From contig NZ_JAIBLJ010000011.1 of NCBI RefSeq assembly GCF_020179385.1, forward strand, positions 1 through 64,000: a stretch of DNA of 64,000 bases. Direction: 5' to 3'. The translations under genes were made by a program, and so were the position numbers. The notes beneath the pieces were generated by a model. It saw only the letters and a list, made by a program, of their open reading frames with translations. It made no database searches and was not told the origin of the DNA. This DNA is from Alkalihalobacillus sp. YIM B00296. Lineage in GTDB: Bacteria > Bacillota > Bacilli > Bacillales > Fictibacillaceae. Positions 9,194 to 17,918 of the stretch are shown here, piece by piece. Every line of letters begins with the position of its first letter. Position 1 is the stretch's first letter.

Positions 9194-10462
9194 TTATTTT
9201 TTCGTCAGCTGGATCGCTTTTTTGAAATTTTTCAAACTGGATGCATTGCCGTACATCAGGACACCGCCGCGATAGACTTTGGCAGCTATGACTGCGAAGA
9301 TACCGATCGTTACGACAAGGATAAGGATTCCGAGCAGGACTTCCCATACAGGTATACTGAGCATTCCAACCCTCAGGAACATGATCATCGGGGTGAAAAA
9401 CGGGATATATGACATCACGGCTACAAAGCCTGCTTCAGGAGTAGCGAGCCCTGACATCGCCCCCATGAATGCAACTACAATGATCAGGATGACCGGCGTG
9501 ATCACCTGGTTAGCCTCTTCTACCTTATTCACTAATGAACCGAGCATTGCAAGCAAGGTCGCGTACAACAGGAATCCGAGCAGGAAAAAGATGATGGCAT
9601 AGACGACAGTCGATATCGGCAGTTGCTCAATCTGGATCAATGACGAGAAATCGGTCATTGGCTGCGTTGATTCTTTTTCTGGTGAGGGGCTGTATTCAAG
9701 CGATAAAAATCCGACCAAAAAAATCAGGAAGAACTGCGTCAACCCTAGGAGTGCAATCCCGAAAATCTTTCCAAACATTTGCTTGACAGGCGACACGCTT
9801 GAAATGAGGATTTCCATCACTCTTGATGATTTTTCAGTCGCTACCTCAGTTGCAATCATGCTTCCATAAAAAAGGACAGCAAAATAGATCACAAACAGGA
9901 GGACATAGACGATGGACCGGGCCTGGTTCAGCTCCTCTTCAGTTTTTGCTCCTTCTTGCAAGGATTCTTTTTGAAAGGACACCGGTTCATACAAGGTTGT
10001 CAACTCGGCAGGATCTACACCCAGCTGCTGTGTGGCAATCATGACCTTCGTCTGCTGCAGATTATTTTCAATATTGCTGATCCAATTCGCTTCCGGTACG
10101 CCTGCTGTTTTCAAAACGCCTTCAGGTAAGCCTTTTTCATTTTTTCCAAGGACCAGGATTCCATCGTATTCCCCATCGAGGACACGTTCTTCCGCCTCTT
10201 GTGCGTTTTGGCCTGCTTGTATCAGATCGATGTTATCTGACGTGTTTTCAACTTGCTGCTTCAATGGCTCATAAAAATGGCCTGATTCATCAAGCACGGC
10301 TACTTGTTTATTTTCTTCTTTCCCATCAAAAATTGATAGTATGGACTGCATATTGGTAAGCCCAAGGATCAATAAGAGTGATGCAATCGTTGTCAGTAGA
10401 AACGCCTTCGTCCGAATCCTCATTTTATAAGTATGTAACATGACGATCCATAGCTTATTCAT
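9194..10462 (-). CDS. yhaP: ABC-2 type export permease YhaP (NatB-like)
   Basis: A 422-residue membrane protein: one N-terminal transmembrane helix (about residues 20-42), a large extracytoplasmic domain of about 140 residues, then five or six helices. This matches the ABC-2 permease layout of NatB-type sodium exporters and B. subtilis YhaP (about 419 residues). It overlaps the ATPase gene yhaQ by eight bases (ATGAATAA) and forms a complete ATPase/permease exporter with it. A GTG three codons upstream is possible; the ATG at 10462 has AGGTG at better spacing. The substrate is unknown; Na+ efflux is suggested only by similarity to NatAB. Confidence 0.85.
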   Translation of the reverse strand: MNKLWIVMLHTYKMRIRTKAFLLTTIASLLLILGLTNMQSILSIFDGKEENKQVAVLDESGHFYEPLKQQVENTSDNIDLIQAGQNAQEAEERVLDGEYDGILVLGKNEKGLPEGVLKTAGVPEANWISNIENNLQQTKVMIATQQLGVDPAELTTLYEPVSFQKESLQEGAKTEEELNQARSIVYVLLFVIYFAVLFYGSMIATEVATEKSSRVMEILISSVSPVKQMFGKIFGIALLGLTQFFLIFLVGFLSLEYSPSPEKESTQPMTDFSSLIQIEQLPISTVVYAIIFFLLGFLLYATLLAMLGSLVNKVEEANQVITPVILIIVVAFMGAMSGLATPEAGFVAVMSYIPFFTPMIMFLRVGMLSIPVWEVLLGILILVVTIGIFAVIAAKVYRGGVLMYGNASSLKNFKKAIQLTKK

Positions 10463-11354
10463 ACGATGCACCTACTTTTTCAATAAAGATATCATTCAAC
10501 GATGGTTCTTCAAGCTCGAATTTACGAACGAACCCTTTGCTCGTGATGCTTTCAAAGATTTTTTGCGATACTTCTTCGTTTTCGACTTGGAGATGGACCC
10601 CTTCGGTAACCAGCTTATATTTCAAAACCCCTGGAATGTCCTTCAGGTAACTGAGATCAAACTCAGCATGGACCGTCACATTCTTTTTTCCGAATGACCG
10701 TTTCACTTCTTTCAATGAACCATGAACGACAGGACGTCCTTTGTGAAGGATGCAGAGATGTTCACAAAGCTCTTCGACGTGCTCCATCCGGTGGCTTGAG
10801 AAAACGATTGTCGTCCCTTCCTTCTTCAATTCGAGTACGGCTTCTTTCAGCATTTCGACGTTGACCGGATCAAGTCCGCTGAATGGTTCATCAAGGATCA
10901 GGATTTTCGGCCTGTGGAGAACGGCTGCAATGAACTGGATTTTTTGCTGGTTCCCCTTCGATAACTCCTCGACTTTTTTATTTTCAAATTCAGGTACTTT
11001 GAAGCGTTCAAGCCACTTTTTCATTTGTGGCAAGATCTCTGCTTTCTTCATACCTTTCAGGCGTCCTAAATAGAGTAATTGGTCGGAAACTTTCAGACTT
11101 GGATAAAGACCTCTTTCTTCCGGCAGGTATCCTATTAAATGAGAATCTTTTTGGGATAAAGGTTTATTATCCCACATAATCCTTCCAGCCGTTGGTGCCA
11201 ATAATCCGATCACCATCCGAAACGTCGTCGTTTTCCCTGCACCATTCGCTCCTAAAAGCCCGAAGATTTGATGGTCAGGTATTTGGAAGGAGACATTATC
11301 CACAGCGGTGAATACTCCGAATTTCTTTGTCACTTTTTCAAAATGCAAACTCAT
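10455..11354 (-). CDS. yhaQ: ABC transporter ATPase YhaQ (NatA-like)
   Basis: A 299-residue ATPase with Walker A (GANGAGKTT, near residue 39), Q-loop, LSKGNQQKIQF signature, Walker B (ILILDEPFSGLDP) and switch His (SSHRMEHVE), plus a C-terminal extension typical of NatA/YhaQ-type drug or sodium exporters. Its last eight bases overlap yhaP. The ATG at 11354 is preceded by GAAGGGGAG at about eight bases; a GTG nine bases upstream is the alternative. Gene order yhaQ-yhaP-yhaO-yhaN matches B. subtilis. Confidence 0.9.
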   Translation of the reverse strand: MSLHFEKVTKKFGVFTAVDNVSFQIPDHQIFGLLGANGAGKTTTFRMVIGLLAPTAGRIMWDNKPLSQKDSHLIGYLPEERGLYPSLKVSDQLLYLGRLKGMKKAEILPQMKKWLERFKVPEFENKKVEELSKGNQQKIQFIAAVLHRPKILILDEPFSGLDPVNVEMLKEAVLELKKEGTTIVFSSHRMEHVEELCEHLCILHKGRPVVHGSLKEVKRSFGKKNVTVHAEFDLSYLKDIPGVLKYKLVTEGVHLQVENEEVSQKIFESITSKGFVRKFELEEPSLNDIFIEKVGASYE

Positions 11355-11496
11355 GGTTTTCACTCCCCTTCACTTATCTAACGGTTTTTTCGTAAAAAAG
11401 TTTCATCGTTTTCATGGTTTTACCAAATAATTAACAAGCAGGAGATTCGGGTAATACCTAGAATATAAGCTAGGAAAAGGAGGTTGGGAATATCAC

Positions 11497-11682
11497 ATGA
11501 AAATGTACATCATAACCGTTTTTGATAACAAGGGCGAAAAGATTTATGAAGAATCCTTTGAAGCTACTGACAATAAAGAGGCAAAAAGGATCGGACAGGA
11601 TATACTTGAAGATAATGATTATGAAAACCACACAAGCAGAGTGACCTCACCTTCTGGAGAACTTGTCCTATTCCACAGATGA
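11497..11682 (+). CDS. yhzD: YhzD-like small protein
   Basis: A 61-residue protein whose pattern (MKMYIITVFDNKGEKIYEE, conserved AKRIG, and the C-terminal SPSGELVLFHR) matches my recollection of the YhzD family of Bacillaceae, which has no known function. It is divergent from yhaQ. AGGAGG lies 13 bases before the ATG, rather long; the second ATG two codons later has even longer spacing, so the first is kept. Confidence 0.7.
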   Translation: MKMYIITVFDNKGEKIYEESFEATDNKEAKRIGQDILEDNDYENHTSRVTSPSGELVLFHR

Positions 11683-11693
11683 CACACATAGAA

Positions 11694-11813
11694 GGGTGCT
11701 GTCCCAAAACAATCGTGCCAGACACCACCAACACAACATTTTATGCCAAACCTACGTTTTTTTTTCAACATGGTGTTCAAAATGGTGTGAGTCAGGCACT
11801 TAGGGACAGCCCC
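11694..11813 (-). repeat. Palindromic GGGGCTGTCC element, copy 1
   Basis: On the minus strand it begins GGGGCTGTCCCTAAGTGC and ends GATTGTTTTGGGACAGCACC. The ends are inverted repeats, with inner arms GTGCCTGAC / GTCTGGCAC and a further shared block TGTTGTGTTGG. A second copy of about 113 bases lies at 23376. It may fold as a long hairpin and could also act as a terminator for yhzD; no transposase is present. Confidence 0.75.
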
Positions 11814-11967
11814 TTTTTGTTTTCCGATATAAAATGCAGCTGAGACATTTGTCCTTTTATTAAATACGATCATAAAGACCCTCTATGATTAATCCTGGAA
11901 ATTTTGCCTTGGCCGTATAACGGGTGTTTCTAGAACTAGCAAATTCCCCCTAATGAAGGAGGTAGGC

Positions 11968-12477
11968 ATGAAATTCCATAAACCATTGCTTCATCATAAA
12001 GAATCTACTGTATTTGAAACAAAATCAGGATCTCTTTTCATTGAAGAAAAGAAAGCCGCTTCTGTTGCAGTCGTCGTCTTGCATGAGGGAAAAATTACAC
12101 TCGTAAAGCAATTTAGACATCAGATGGCTGAACTGACGTTCGAGCTTCCCGGGGGAGGCCTTGAATCAAATGAGGATGCGGAACAAGGGGCGAAACGGGA
12201 GTTGAAGGAAGAAACGGGAATCGTGGCTGAACGATTTACATACTTAGGCAAATTCCATCCTCAACCTTATTTTATAAATCGTTTTTCCCATTTGTATTTT
12301 ACAGATTCCATAACGAATTTTGGTGATCAAAAGCTGGATGAGGGCGAAGAGATCGAGGTCGTTCACATGCCTGTCAGTGTTGTGTTCAAAACAATACGTG
12401 AAGGGAAGATATCGGACGGTGAACTTGGGTATGCACTATTCCTATGCCAGTTGAACGGATTCCTTCCATATAAATAA
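11968..12477 (+). CDS. NUDIX hydrolase (ADP-ribose pyrophosphatase type)
   Basis: A 169-residue protein with a full Nudix box, G-x5-E-x7-REL-x-EETGI (about residues 72-94), after a conserved beta-strand region (KITLVKQFRHQMAE). The QFR and the Pro-rich PQPYF after the box resemble ADP-ribose/nucleoside diphosphate sugar pyrophosphatases such as NudF, which hydrolyse X-linked diphosphates with Mg2+. The frame opens at 11953, but AAGGAGGT sits five bases before the ATG at 11968. It is shorter than B. subtilis NudF (about 185), so it may be a different subfamily. A copy of the dispersed repeat starts right after the stop codon. Confidence 0.8.
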   Translation: MKFHKPLLHHKESTVFETKSGSLFIEEKKAASVAVVVLHEGKITLVKQFRHQMAELTFELPGGGLESNEDAEQGAKRELKEETGIVAERFTYLGKFHPQPYFINRFSHLYFTDSITNFGDQKLDEGEEIEVVHMPVSVVFKTIREGKISDGELGYALFLCQLNGFLPYK

Positions 12478-12690
12478 AGAAAAGCGCAAGCGCCCTGGTT
12501 AACCACAAAGGTCACTGGAAGTCCGACGAGGAGGCTCGAACCAAACAAAGTTCGGTTCTGCGTGGGTAAACACTTCGACCTAAATCAATGTGTCGACCGC
12601 CGCAGGAGAACTGAAGTGATCCGAGTGGTTGGGCGGTGGAGCTAGACATTTCTTCACCGCAACCAAAATTTTTATACTCTCTTATCCTTT
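12478..12690 (+). repeat. Dispersed repeat, copy B (long form)
   Basis: Starts AGAAAAGCGCAAGCGCCCTG and contains an extra block of about 75 bases after GAGGAGGCT (from CGAACCAAACAAAG to TGTGTCGACCG) that is absent from the short copies and shared with copy C. It ends GGGCGGTGGAGCTAGACAT and the T-rich tail. The insert has a GAACC/GGTTC hairpin of its own. Confidence 0.85.
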
Positions 12691-12694
12691 TAAT

Positions 12695-12742
12695 AAACGA
12701 TGACCTTTTAGGGATGAAACGTTCCGTCAAGGTCATCGTTTT
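12695..12742. terminator. Bidirectional terminator between NUDIX and cytochrome genes
   Basis: Arms AAACGATGACCTT and AAGGTCATCGTTTT form a 13-pair stem with a loop of about 20 bases. T-rich sequence follows on both strands. It lies between the convergent NUDIX gene and the cytochrome c gene. Confidence 0.7.
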
Positions 12743-12759
12743 AACGATTCAAGTTTTGA

Positions 12760-13104
12760 TTATTCCATTGTCTCAAGCCAAGCCGCAACGTTTTCCGCTT
12801 CTTCACCCTTAATCAATCCACCAGGCATTCCACCGCCCCCATTCTGGATTTTTTGAAGTATCTCGTCCTGGCTCATTTCTTTTCCGACTGCTTCAAGAGA
12901 AGGAGCGTTTCCTCTGCCCTCAAGATTTTGCCCATGACAGGAAGCGCAGTTCTGTTCAAAGGATTTTTCAGCAGCAGCAACATCTACAGATCCACCGCCG
13001 CCGCCTTCCTCATTCCCTCCATTCTCTTCTTCTCCACCACCACATGCTGCTAGTCCTATCACAAGGAACAGGGAAAAGGCAATGACTGATAATAAACGTA
13101 ACAT
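12760..13104 (-). CDS. Cytochrome c-551-type lipoprotein (CccB-like)
   Basis: A 114-residue protein with a lipoprotein signal peptide (hydrophobic stretch ending in LAAC, Cys about residue 21), a Gly/Glu-rich linker of about 20 residues, and a small cytochrome c domain with one heme-binding CASCH motif and the distal Met in GGMPGG. It would be lipid-anchored on the outer face of the membrane and carry electrons towards a cytochrome oxidase, as CccB (c-551) does in B. subtilis. The frame opens 11 codons earlier at 13137, but the start at 13104 gives a normal signal peptide and has GGGGTG six bases upstream. Confidence 0.82.
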   Translation of the reverse strand: MLRLLSVIAFSLFLVIGLAACGGGEEENGGNEEGGGGGSVDVAAAEKSFEQNCASCHGQNLEGRGNAPSLEAVGKEMSQDEILQKIQNGGGGMPGGLIKGEEAENVAAWLETME

Positions 13105-13176
13105 TTCAACACCCCACTGAAATTTTGATGTTTTCATTTTTCCCTAAATCTTTTTTATAAAACATTATTTTTCCAA

Positions 13177-13210
13177 TAAAAAACTACCACAGTTACGAGT
13201 ACTGTGGTAG
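13177..13210 (-). terminator. Terminator after dhaS
   Basis: Stem CTACCACAGT / ACTGTGGTAG (ten pairs, seven-base loop) followed by six T residues on the minus strand, about 80 bases past the dhaS stop codon. Confidence 0.75.
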
Positions 13211-13287
13211 AGTAAAATTTACTCTTTTCTATTTATTATGAAAACCGGACCTAGCCTCCGACTAGTCCGATCTCCTTATATGGTTGC

Positions 13288-14775
13288 TTAGCCCATATTG
13301 ATCCATACACTCTTGACTTCTGTGTAGTTATCAAGTGCATAGGATCCCATCTCACGGCCGATACCAGATTGCTTGTATCCGCCGAATGGTGATGCGGCAT
13401 CAAACGCATTGTAGCAGTTCACCCAAACTGTTCCAGCTTTCAAGCGATTTGCTACATAGTGTGCATTCTTGACATTTTCAGTCCATACGCCTGCAGCGAG
13501 TCCATATTCGGATAGGTTTGCACGATCGATGACTTCATCCAAGTCCTCGAATGGCATTGCTGCCACAACAGGACCGAAAATTTCTTCCTTCGCGATCGTC
13601 ATTGAATCATTGACGTCTGCAAAGATTGTAGGTGATACAAAGTAACCTTGATCATAAGGCTTCGTTCCACCAGTCAATAATTCAGCACCTTCAGACTTAC
13701 CTCTTTCAATATAGCCTAACACGCGGTTGTGCTGCTCTTCAGACACAAGTGGCCCCATTTCCGTATCGGGATCAAGTCCCATGCCCTGCTTTATTTTTTC
13801 AGAGTGAGAGACAAGATCTGAAACAACATTGTCGAACGACTTCTTCTGAATGTACAGTCGGGATCCAGCACAGCACACTTGGCCTTGATTGAACATGATA
13901 CCGGATAATGCACCTGGTATTGCTTTGCTCATATCCGCATCAGGAAGGATGATGTTCGGTGATTTACCACCAAGCTCAAGCGTCACGCGCTTAAGGTCGT
14001 TTGCAGCAGTACGCATGATATGCTTACCGACTTCAGTTGACCCTGTAAAAGCGATCTTATCGACCATCTCATGTTCAAGGATCGGTCCGCCTGTTGTTTC
14101 ACCGTAACCCGTCACGATGTTCACGACACCCTCCGGGAATCCTGCTTCTTGCATGAGTTCAGCCAGGTATAACGCTGAAAGTGGCGTTTGTTCAGCAGGC
14201 TTCAATACGATCGTACATCCACTTGCTAGTGCTGCCCCCATTTTCCACGCAGCCATCAATAGCGGGAAGTTCCAAGGAATGATTTGTCCCACTACCCCTA
14301 GTGGTTCATGGCGAGTATAGTTGAAGAATTTACCGGAAACCGGAATGGTTTGTCCTACGATTTTCGTGGCCCATCCAGCATAATAACGGAAGTGCTCGAT
14401 CGCGAGCGGGACATCCGCGTTCATCGTTTCACGAATCGGTTTTCCGTTATCAAGTGTATCTAATTGTGCTAATTCCTCTTTATTCTCTTCCATCAAATCT
14501 GCCAGCTTATAGATCAGTCGGCTCCTTGATGCAGCACTCATCTTAGACCAAGGACCTTCGTCAAAAGCTTTCCGTGCAGCACGTACAGCTCGATCAACAT
14601 CTTCTTTTTCCGCTTCACTTACGATAGCGAGGACTTCACTGTTGGAAGGATTTAATGTTTTAAATGTTTTACCAGATGCAGAAGGAACCCATTCCCCATT
14701 GATAAACAATTTTTTCGTCCCATTCAAAAATTCAGCGACTTTCGGCTTCAACTGAGCGTCTAATACTTTTTCCAT
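13288..14775 (-). CDS. dhaS: NAD-dependent aldehyde dehydrogenase (DhaS-like)
   Basis: A 495-residue ALDH-superfamily enzyme. Visible motifs are [12 protein letters not shown] (cofactor binding), the general-base Glu in [10 protein letters not shown], and the catalytic Cys pair in [11 protein letters not shown]. Length and sequence match B. subtilis DhaS, a broad aldehyde dehydrogenase (oxidises an aldehyde to the acid with NAD+). The gene stands alone on the minus strand. Two ATGs are in tandem; the second (14775) is at the better distance from AAGGAGG. The true substrate is unknown. Confidence 0.88.
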   Translation of the reverse strand: MEKVLDAQLKPKVAEFLNGTKKLFINGEWVPSASGKTFKTLNPSNSEVLAIVSEAEKEDVDRAVRAARKAFDEGPWSKMSAASRSRLIYKLADLMEENKEELAQLDTLDNGKPIRETMNADVPLAIEHFRYYAGWATKIVGQTIPVSGKFFNYTRHEPLGVVGQIIPWNFPLLMAAWKMGAALASGCTIVLKPAEQTPLSALYLAELMQEAGFPEGVVNIVTGYGETTGGPILEHEMVDKIAFTGSTEVGKHIMRTAANDLKRVTLELGGKSPNIILPDADMSKAIPGALSGIMFNQGQVCCAGSRLYIQKKSFDNVVSDLVSHSEKIKQGMGLDPDTEMGPLVSEEQHNRVLGYIERGKSEGAELLTGGTKPYDQGYFVSPTIFADVNDSMTIAKEEIFGPVVAAMPFEDLDEVIDRANLSEYGLAAGVWTENVKNAHYVANRLKAGTVWVNCYNAFDAASPFGGYKQSGIGREMGSYALDNYTEVKSVWINMG

Positions 14776-14778
14776 CAT

Positions 14779-15218
14779 AATCCTCCTTCATTATTTAAGA
14801 TGCACCAAACTATTTCTCGAAGGAAGATGAAAACCCTTTCGATTCATAAACTTTTAACATTTGTGTTGTCGAGATATATCGTCAATTTACGCAAAATGAA
14901 TGAGGCAGCCTTGATTCCCATTTGGATGAATATCATCACAGAGGGTTTTTCAACAATTGTTACAATGTCGATATTTCCCGAAGTGGAAGGGGGCAAAAGT
15001 AAGTTTAGTGCTGGGGATTTTCTCTTCGTAATGTTTGTAATATTTTTTTAACATTTCAGGCCCGAATGACTATATATCAGGAATTGTTTTTACCGGACTT
15101 CTGTGCTGTTATTTTTGATAAGCAGGGGGTAATTTGGACATTTGTTCCTTTAAATGGGCATTGAGAGCGAGATAAGGTTTGTGAAGTCCCGTAAAACCCA
15201 TGGAATCTCTCATAAACA
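14779..15218. other. Intergenic stretch without recognised gene
   Basis: About 440 bases between dhaS and the repeat at 15219. A plus-strand frame of 83 codons (14800-15051) has no ribosome binding site, no family resemblance and runs into the dhaS leader, so it was not called. The region probably contains the dhaS promoter; no confident sigma factor motif was found. Confidence 0.5.
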
Positions 15219-15428
15219 AGAAAAGCGAAAACGCCCTGGTTAACCATGAAGGTCACTGGAAGTCCAACGAGGAGGTTCGAACCAAACAAAGTTCAGTTCT
15301 GCGTGGATAAACACTCCGACCTAAATCAATGTGTCGACCGCCGCAGGAGGACTGAAGTGATCCAAGCGGTTGGGCAGTGGACTAGACATCACTTCATCGA
15401 AACAAAATTTTTATACTTTCTTATTTTT
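15219..15428 (+). repeat. Dispersed repeat, copy C (long form)
   Basis: Starts AGAAAAGCGAAAACGCCCTG and carries the same 75-base insert as copy B. The flanks GTCACTGGAAGTCCAACGAG, CTGAAGTGATCCAAGCGG and the T-rich tail are shared. It lies between dhaS and the downstream end of the HAD phosphatase gene. Confidence 0.85.
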
Positions 15429-15431
15429 GAA

Positions 15432-15457
15432 CAAAAGAGGCTGAATGGATCAGCCCC
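15432..15457 (-). terminator. Terminator after yhaX
   Basis: Stem GGGGCTGA / TCAGCCTC with a five-base loop followed by TTTTG on the minus strand, seven bases past the yhaX stop. Confidence 0.7.
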
Positions 15458-15463
15458 CTTCTC

Positions 15464-16324
15464 TCAATATTGTATCGGTTGTTCGATTTGCATCTTCATT
15501 TGTCTTCGGAACACTTCACGTACCAAATATCCGACACCATGCTGATCATTCGTCCGGGTCACCCAATCCGCTGCGTGTTTCACTTCCTCAGAGGACTGCC
15601 CCATTGCTACACCCAGGCCGACACTCTGGATCATTTCCACATCATTCGTGAAATCCCCTACCGCAACCATTTCATCCAACGAAATACCGAGATGCTTCCC
15701 GAGGATCTGTAAGCCTACAGCCTTGTTAACCGATTTTGGAATGATTTCGAAATCACATCTTGTTGAAGCGGTGATCGATATACAATCTACCTTTTCCTTC
15801 AACTCTTCAGAGGCGGCTTCCTTCTCTTCACTATTAAAGAATTGGATATCGATTTTCGGAACAGACATCGGCTTTTCTTCTAAATGATCACTTAAATTTT
15901 CTGTGAAGGTCACAGGATAGAACAATGGATCTCCGAGACCCATCGTCATTTTCGCGACGATATGGGATTTTTGTTGGACTTGGTTTCCTAAAGAATATCG
16001 TTCATGTAACAATCGAATATGTGCATCATACTTCTCCACGACCTGGACGATTTTCCGCACATCATACGCAGAAATCCGTTCCTCGTGAATCGGATCATCA
16101 ATCGATGATGCGATCAAGGCGCCATTATGTGTAATAAGGACGCTATCCAGCTTCATTGCCTTTGCGATCTTTTGGGCAGAAGGAAAATTCCGTCCTGTAG
16201 CTAGGGTCACATACACCCCCTTGTTTTTCACATAATCAATCGCTTCTTTCGTTGAACGATCAATCCGAAAATTACTTCTGAGCAGGGTACCGTCGATGTC
16301 TAAAGCAAGCAGTCGATAAACCAG
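15464..16324 (-). CDS. yhaX: HAD-superfamily Cof-type phosphatase (YhaX-like), probable CTG start
   Basis: A 286-residue Cof/IIB phosphatase: motif I is DIDGTLL with nucleophile Asp near residue 9, motif II Thr in LATGRN, and motif III GDFTNDVEM near the C-terminus. Substrates of this family are usually sugar phosphates or flavin intermediates; not identifiable here. Only a GTG at 16231 gives a standard start, but that would delete the essential DIDGT motif. The frame continues upstream through motif I to codon CTG at 16322-16324, which has GGAGGG at 16331-16336, seven bases upstream. The in-frame codons between are ATT and ATC, and a stop lies at 16340. I therefore infer a CTG (or less likely ATT) start. 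Confidence 0.8.
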   Translation of the reverse strand: MVYRLLALDIDGTLLRSNFRIDRSTKEAIDYVKNKGVYVTLATGRNFPSAQKIAKAMKLDSVLITHNGALIASSIDDPIHEERISAYDVRKIVQVVEKYDAHIRLLHERYSLGNQVQQKSHIVAKMTMGLGDPLFYPVTFTENLSDHLEEKPMSVPKIDIQFFNSEEKEAASEELKEKVDCISITASTRCDFEIIPKSVNKAVGLQILGKHLGISLDEMVAVGDFTNDVEMIQSVGLGVAMGQSSEEVKHAADWVTRTNDQHGVGYLVREVFRRQMKMQIEQPIQY

Positions 16325-16461
16325 GATAATCCCTCCAATCTAGACTTCTCCTCTTCTCATCTCTATGACACAATAGGAACGAATAGAACTTCATTCAAGA
16401 CAGGACTTCAAACACTTTTATCGAATTAGTTGGTTGGCTGAAATTTTAGGGGGAACCGATC

Positions 16462-17283
16462 ATGGAACGTAAAAGCATACAAGAGACGGATCAACCAAGG
16501 ACAAGAAACAGTCTGAAAGAGGATCTCCAAAATCTTGGGGTAAAAGAAGGCATGACATTGATGGTGCATGCTTCAATGAAGTCTTTAGGCTGGGTTTGCG
16601 GCGGTTCGCAAGCTGTCATCCAGGCTTTGATGGATGCGGTGACACCCAAAGGAACATTGGTCATGCAAGCCCATTCCGCAGATCTCTCCGATCCCGTTAA
16701 CTGGATTAATCCTCCTGTACCAGAAGATTGGTGGGAAACCATTAGACAGACGATGCCCGCATTCGACCCGAAGATGACAAAAACGAGAGGATTAGGAATC
16801 ATTCCTGAACAGTTCCGTACCTATCCAGATGTTCTGCGCAGCTATCATCCAAATATGTCTGTTGCAGCATGGGGAAAGTTTGCAGGAAAAATAACAAGCA
16901 ATCATTCGCTTGATAATGGATTAGGTGAACAATCCCCCATCGCCAAAGCTTATGATCTGGATGCCTATGTGTTGTTTTTAGGAACTGACTTCGATACACA
17001 CACATCTTTCCACCTGGCTGAGCATCGATCCGGCGTACGAAAGACTGTGTCACGAGGCGCACCTATCATTGAAAATGGAAAGCGGTTATGGAAAAACTAC
17101 CTGGAGATTGATTACGATGATGAACCGTTTGGTGAAATCGGAAACGCATTTGAGAAGGAAACTAAAAATATCCTGACTGGTAAAGTCGGTTCCTCTGCCT
17201 GCAAACTTTTAAAACAGAGAGAGTCCATCGATTTTGCAGTCAAGTGGTTTAAAAACAACAAAAAGATTTCTAAGTCAAACTGA
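16462..17283 (+). CDS. AAC(3)-family N-acetyltransferase
   Basis: A 273-residue member of the Antibiotic_NAT family (aminoglycoside 3-N-acetyltransferase fold). Family stretches seen are VHASMKSLGWVCGG near residue 36, GTLVMQAHSADLSDP, and the HTSFHLAEHRSG block with the conserved His. These enzymes transfer acetyl from acetyl-CoA to an amino group; chromosomal homologues such as B. subtilis YokD (272 residues) have uncertain natural substrates, so drug resistance is not implied. The ATG at 16462 follows GGGGGAACC. It is a single gene with a copy of the dispersed repeat just downstream. Confidence 0.83.
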   Translation: MERKSIQETDQPRTRNSLKEDLQNLGVKEGMTLMVHASMKSLGWVCGGSQAVIQALMDAVTPKGTLVMQAHSADLSDPVNWINPPVPEDWWETIRQTMPAFDPKMTKTRGLGIIPEQFRTYPDVLRSYHPNMSVAAWGKFAGKITSNHSLDNGLGEQSPIAKAYDLDAYVLFLGTDFDTHTSFHLAEHRSGVRKTVSRGAPIIENGKRLWKNYLEIDYDDEPFGEIGNAFEKETKNILTGKVGSSACKLLKQRESIDFAVKWFKNNKKISKSN

Positions 17284-17292
17284 GTTTAAAGG

Positions 17293-17397
17293 GGAAAACG
17301 ACCAATCACTTGGATCCTTCAAACTTCGGCGGCGACAGCCTCCTCGTCAGTTTTCCAGTGACCTACGTGACTAAACGGGTCGCTTCCGCTTTTTTTC
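17293..17397 (-). repeat. Dispersed repeat, copy F (inverted, diverged)
   Basis: Read on the minus strand it begins AAAAAAAGCGGAAGCGACCC and contains GGTCACTGGAAAAC, GACGAGGAGGCTGTCGCCGC and GATCCAAGTGATTGG in the order found in the other copies. It is the only copy in this orientation and one of the most diverged. Confidence 0.7.
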
Positions 17398-17448
17398 GCC
17401 CGTGGAAAGGGAATGAATTTCGCTGATTCAACAAACAGAGCCAAACCT

Positions 17449-17479
17449 TAAAAAACGGCTGGCAAAAATGCCAGCCGTC
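17449..17479 (-). terminator. Terminator after yheA
   Basis: Ten-pair stem ACGGCTGGCA / TGCCAGCCGT with a four-base loop and six T residues on the minus strand, 13 bases past the yheA stop codon. Confidence 0.85.
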
Positions 17480-17491
17480 CCAATGCTCATA

Positions 17492-17854
17492 TTATTGTTC
17501 AGGTTGCTCTGGAGTTCCGTACAATTCTTCCAAAGGCTTCGTAACGATTTTGTTAATGTCCTGGATAAGCATGCTTACACGTTGCTCTGCGCTCATCAAT
17601 TTGGAGATCACTTCATTTTGTTGGACAAGCTCAAATGTTTGTTGGGCTTTCTGCGCTTCCTCTTCTGTGATCTGCTGTCCTTGCATCTGCTTTTGTTGAA
17701 GCTCTACTTGCAAGTTACGGAAGTTATCGAACATGTTTTTGACGCTTTCGTCCGCATTCACTTGATCATACAAGCTTTGAAGCTCCTTAAAGTCATCACT
17801 TTCACGCAATGCATTTTCTAAATTGTATGCCGCATCATGGACATTTTTGCTCAT
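17492..17854 (-). CDS. yheA: YheA, YlbF/YmcA-family protein
   Basis: A 120-residue, mostly helical acidic/Gln-rich protein of the YlbF/YmcA (Com_YlbF) family. Family-typical stretches are ALRESDDFKEL and the Gln-rich middle (QVELQQKQMQGQQITEEE). YlbF and YmcA work as part of the Y-complex affecting RNase Y and development; YheA itself has no assigned role. The gene follows yheB on the same strand after a 60-base gap, as in B. subtilis. Confidence 0.88.
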   Translation of the reverse strand: MSKNVHDAAYNLENALRESDDFKELQSLYDQVNADESVKNMFDNFRNLQVELQQKQMQGQQITEEEAQKAQQTFELVQQNEVISKLMSAEQRVSMLIQDINKIVTKPLEELYGTPEQPEQ

Positions 17855-17918
17855 AGTTAGCCTCCTAAATATTAATCAATGCCGTAACAATTAAGCACCG
17901 TTACCACTATAACAGGCT

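Noticed and set aside
14800-15051. 83-codon ORF upstream of dhaS
   Set aside because: No ribosome binding site, no family resemblance and it overlaps the presumed dhaS promoter.
15246-15545. Peptide-coding frame across dispersed repeat C
   Set aside because: Frame is not kept in the other copies, which differ by indels not in multiples of three.
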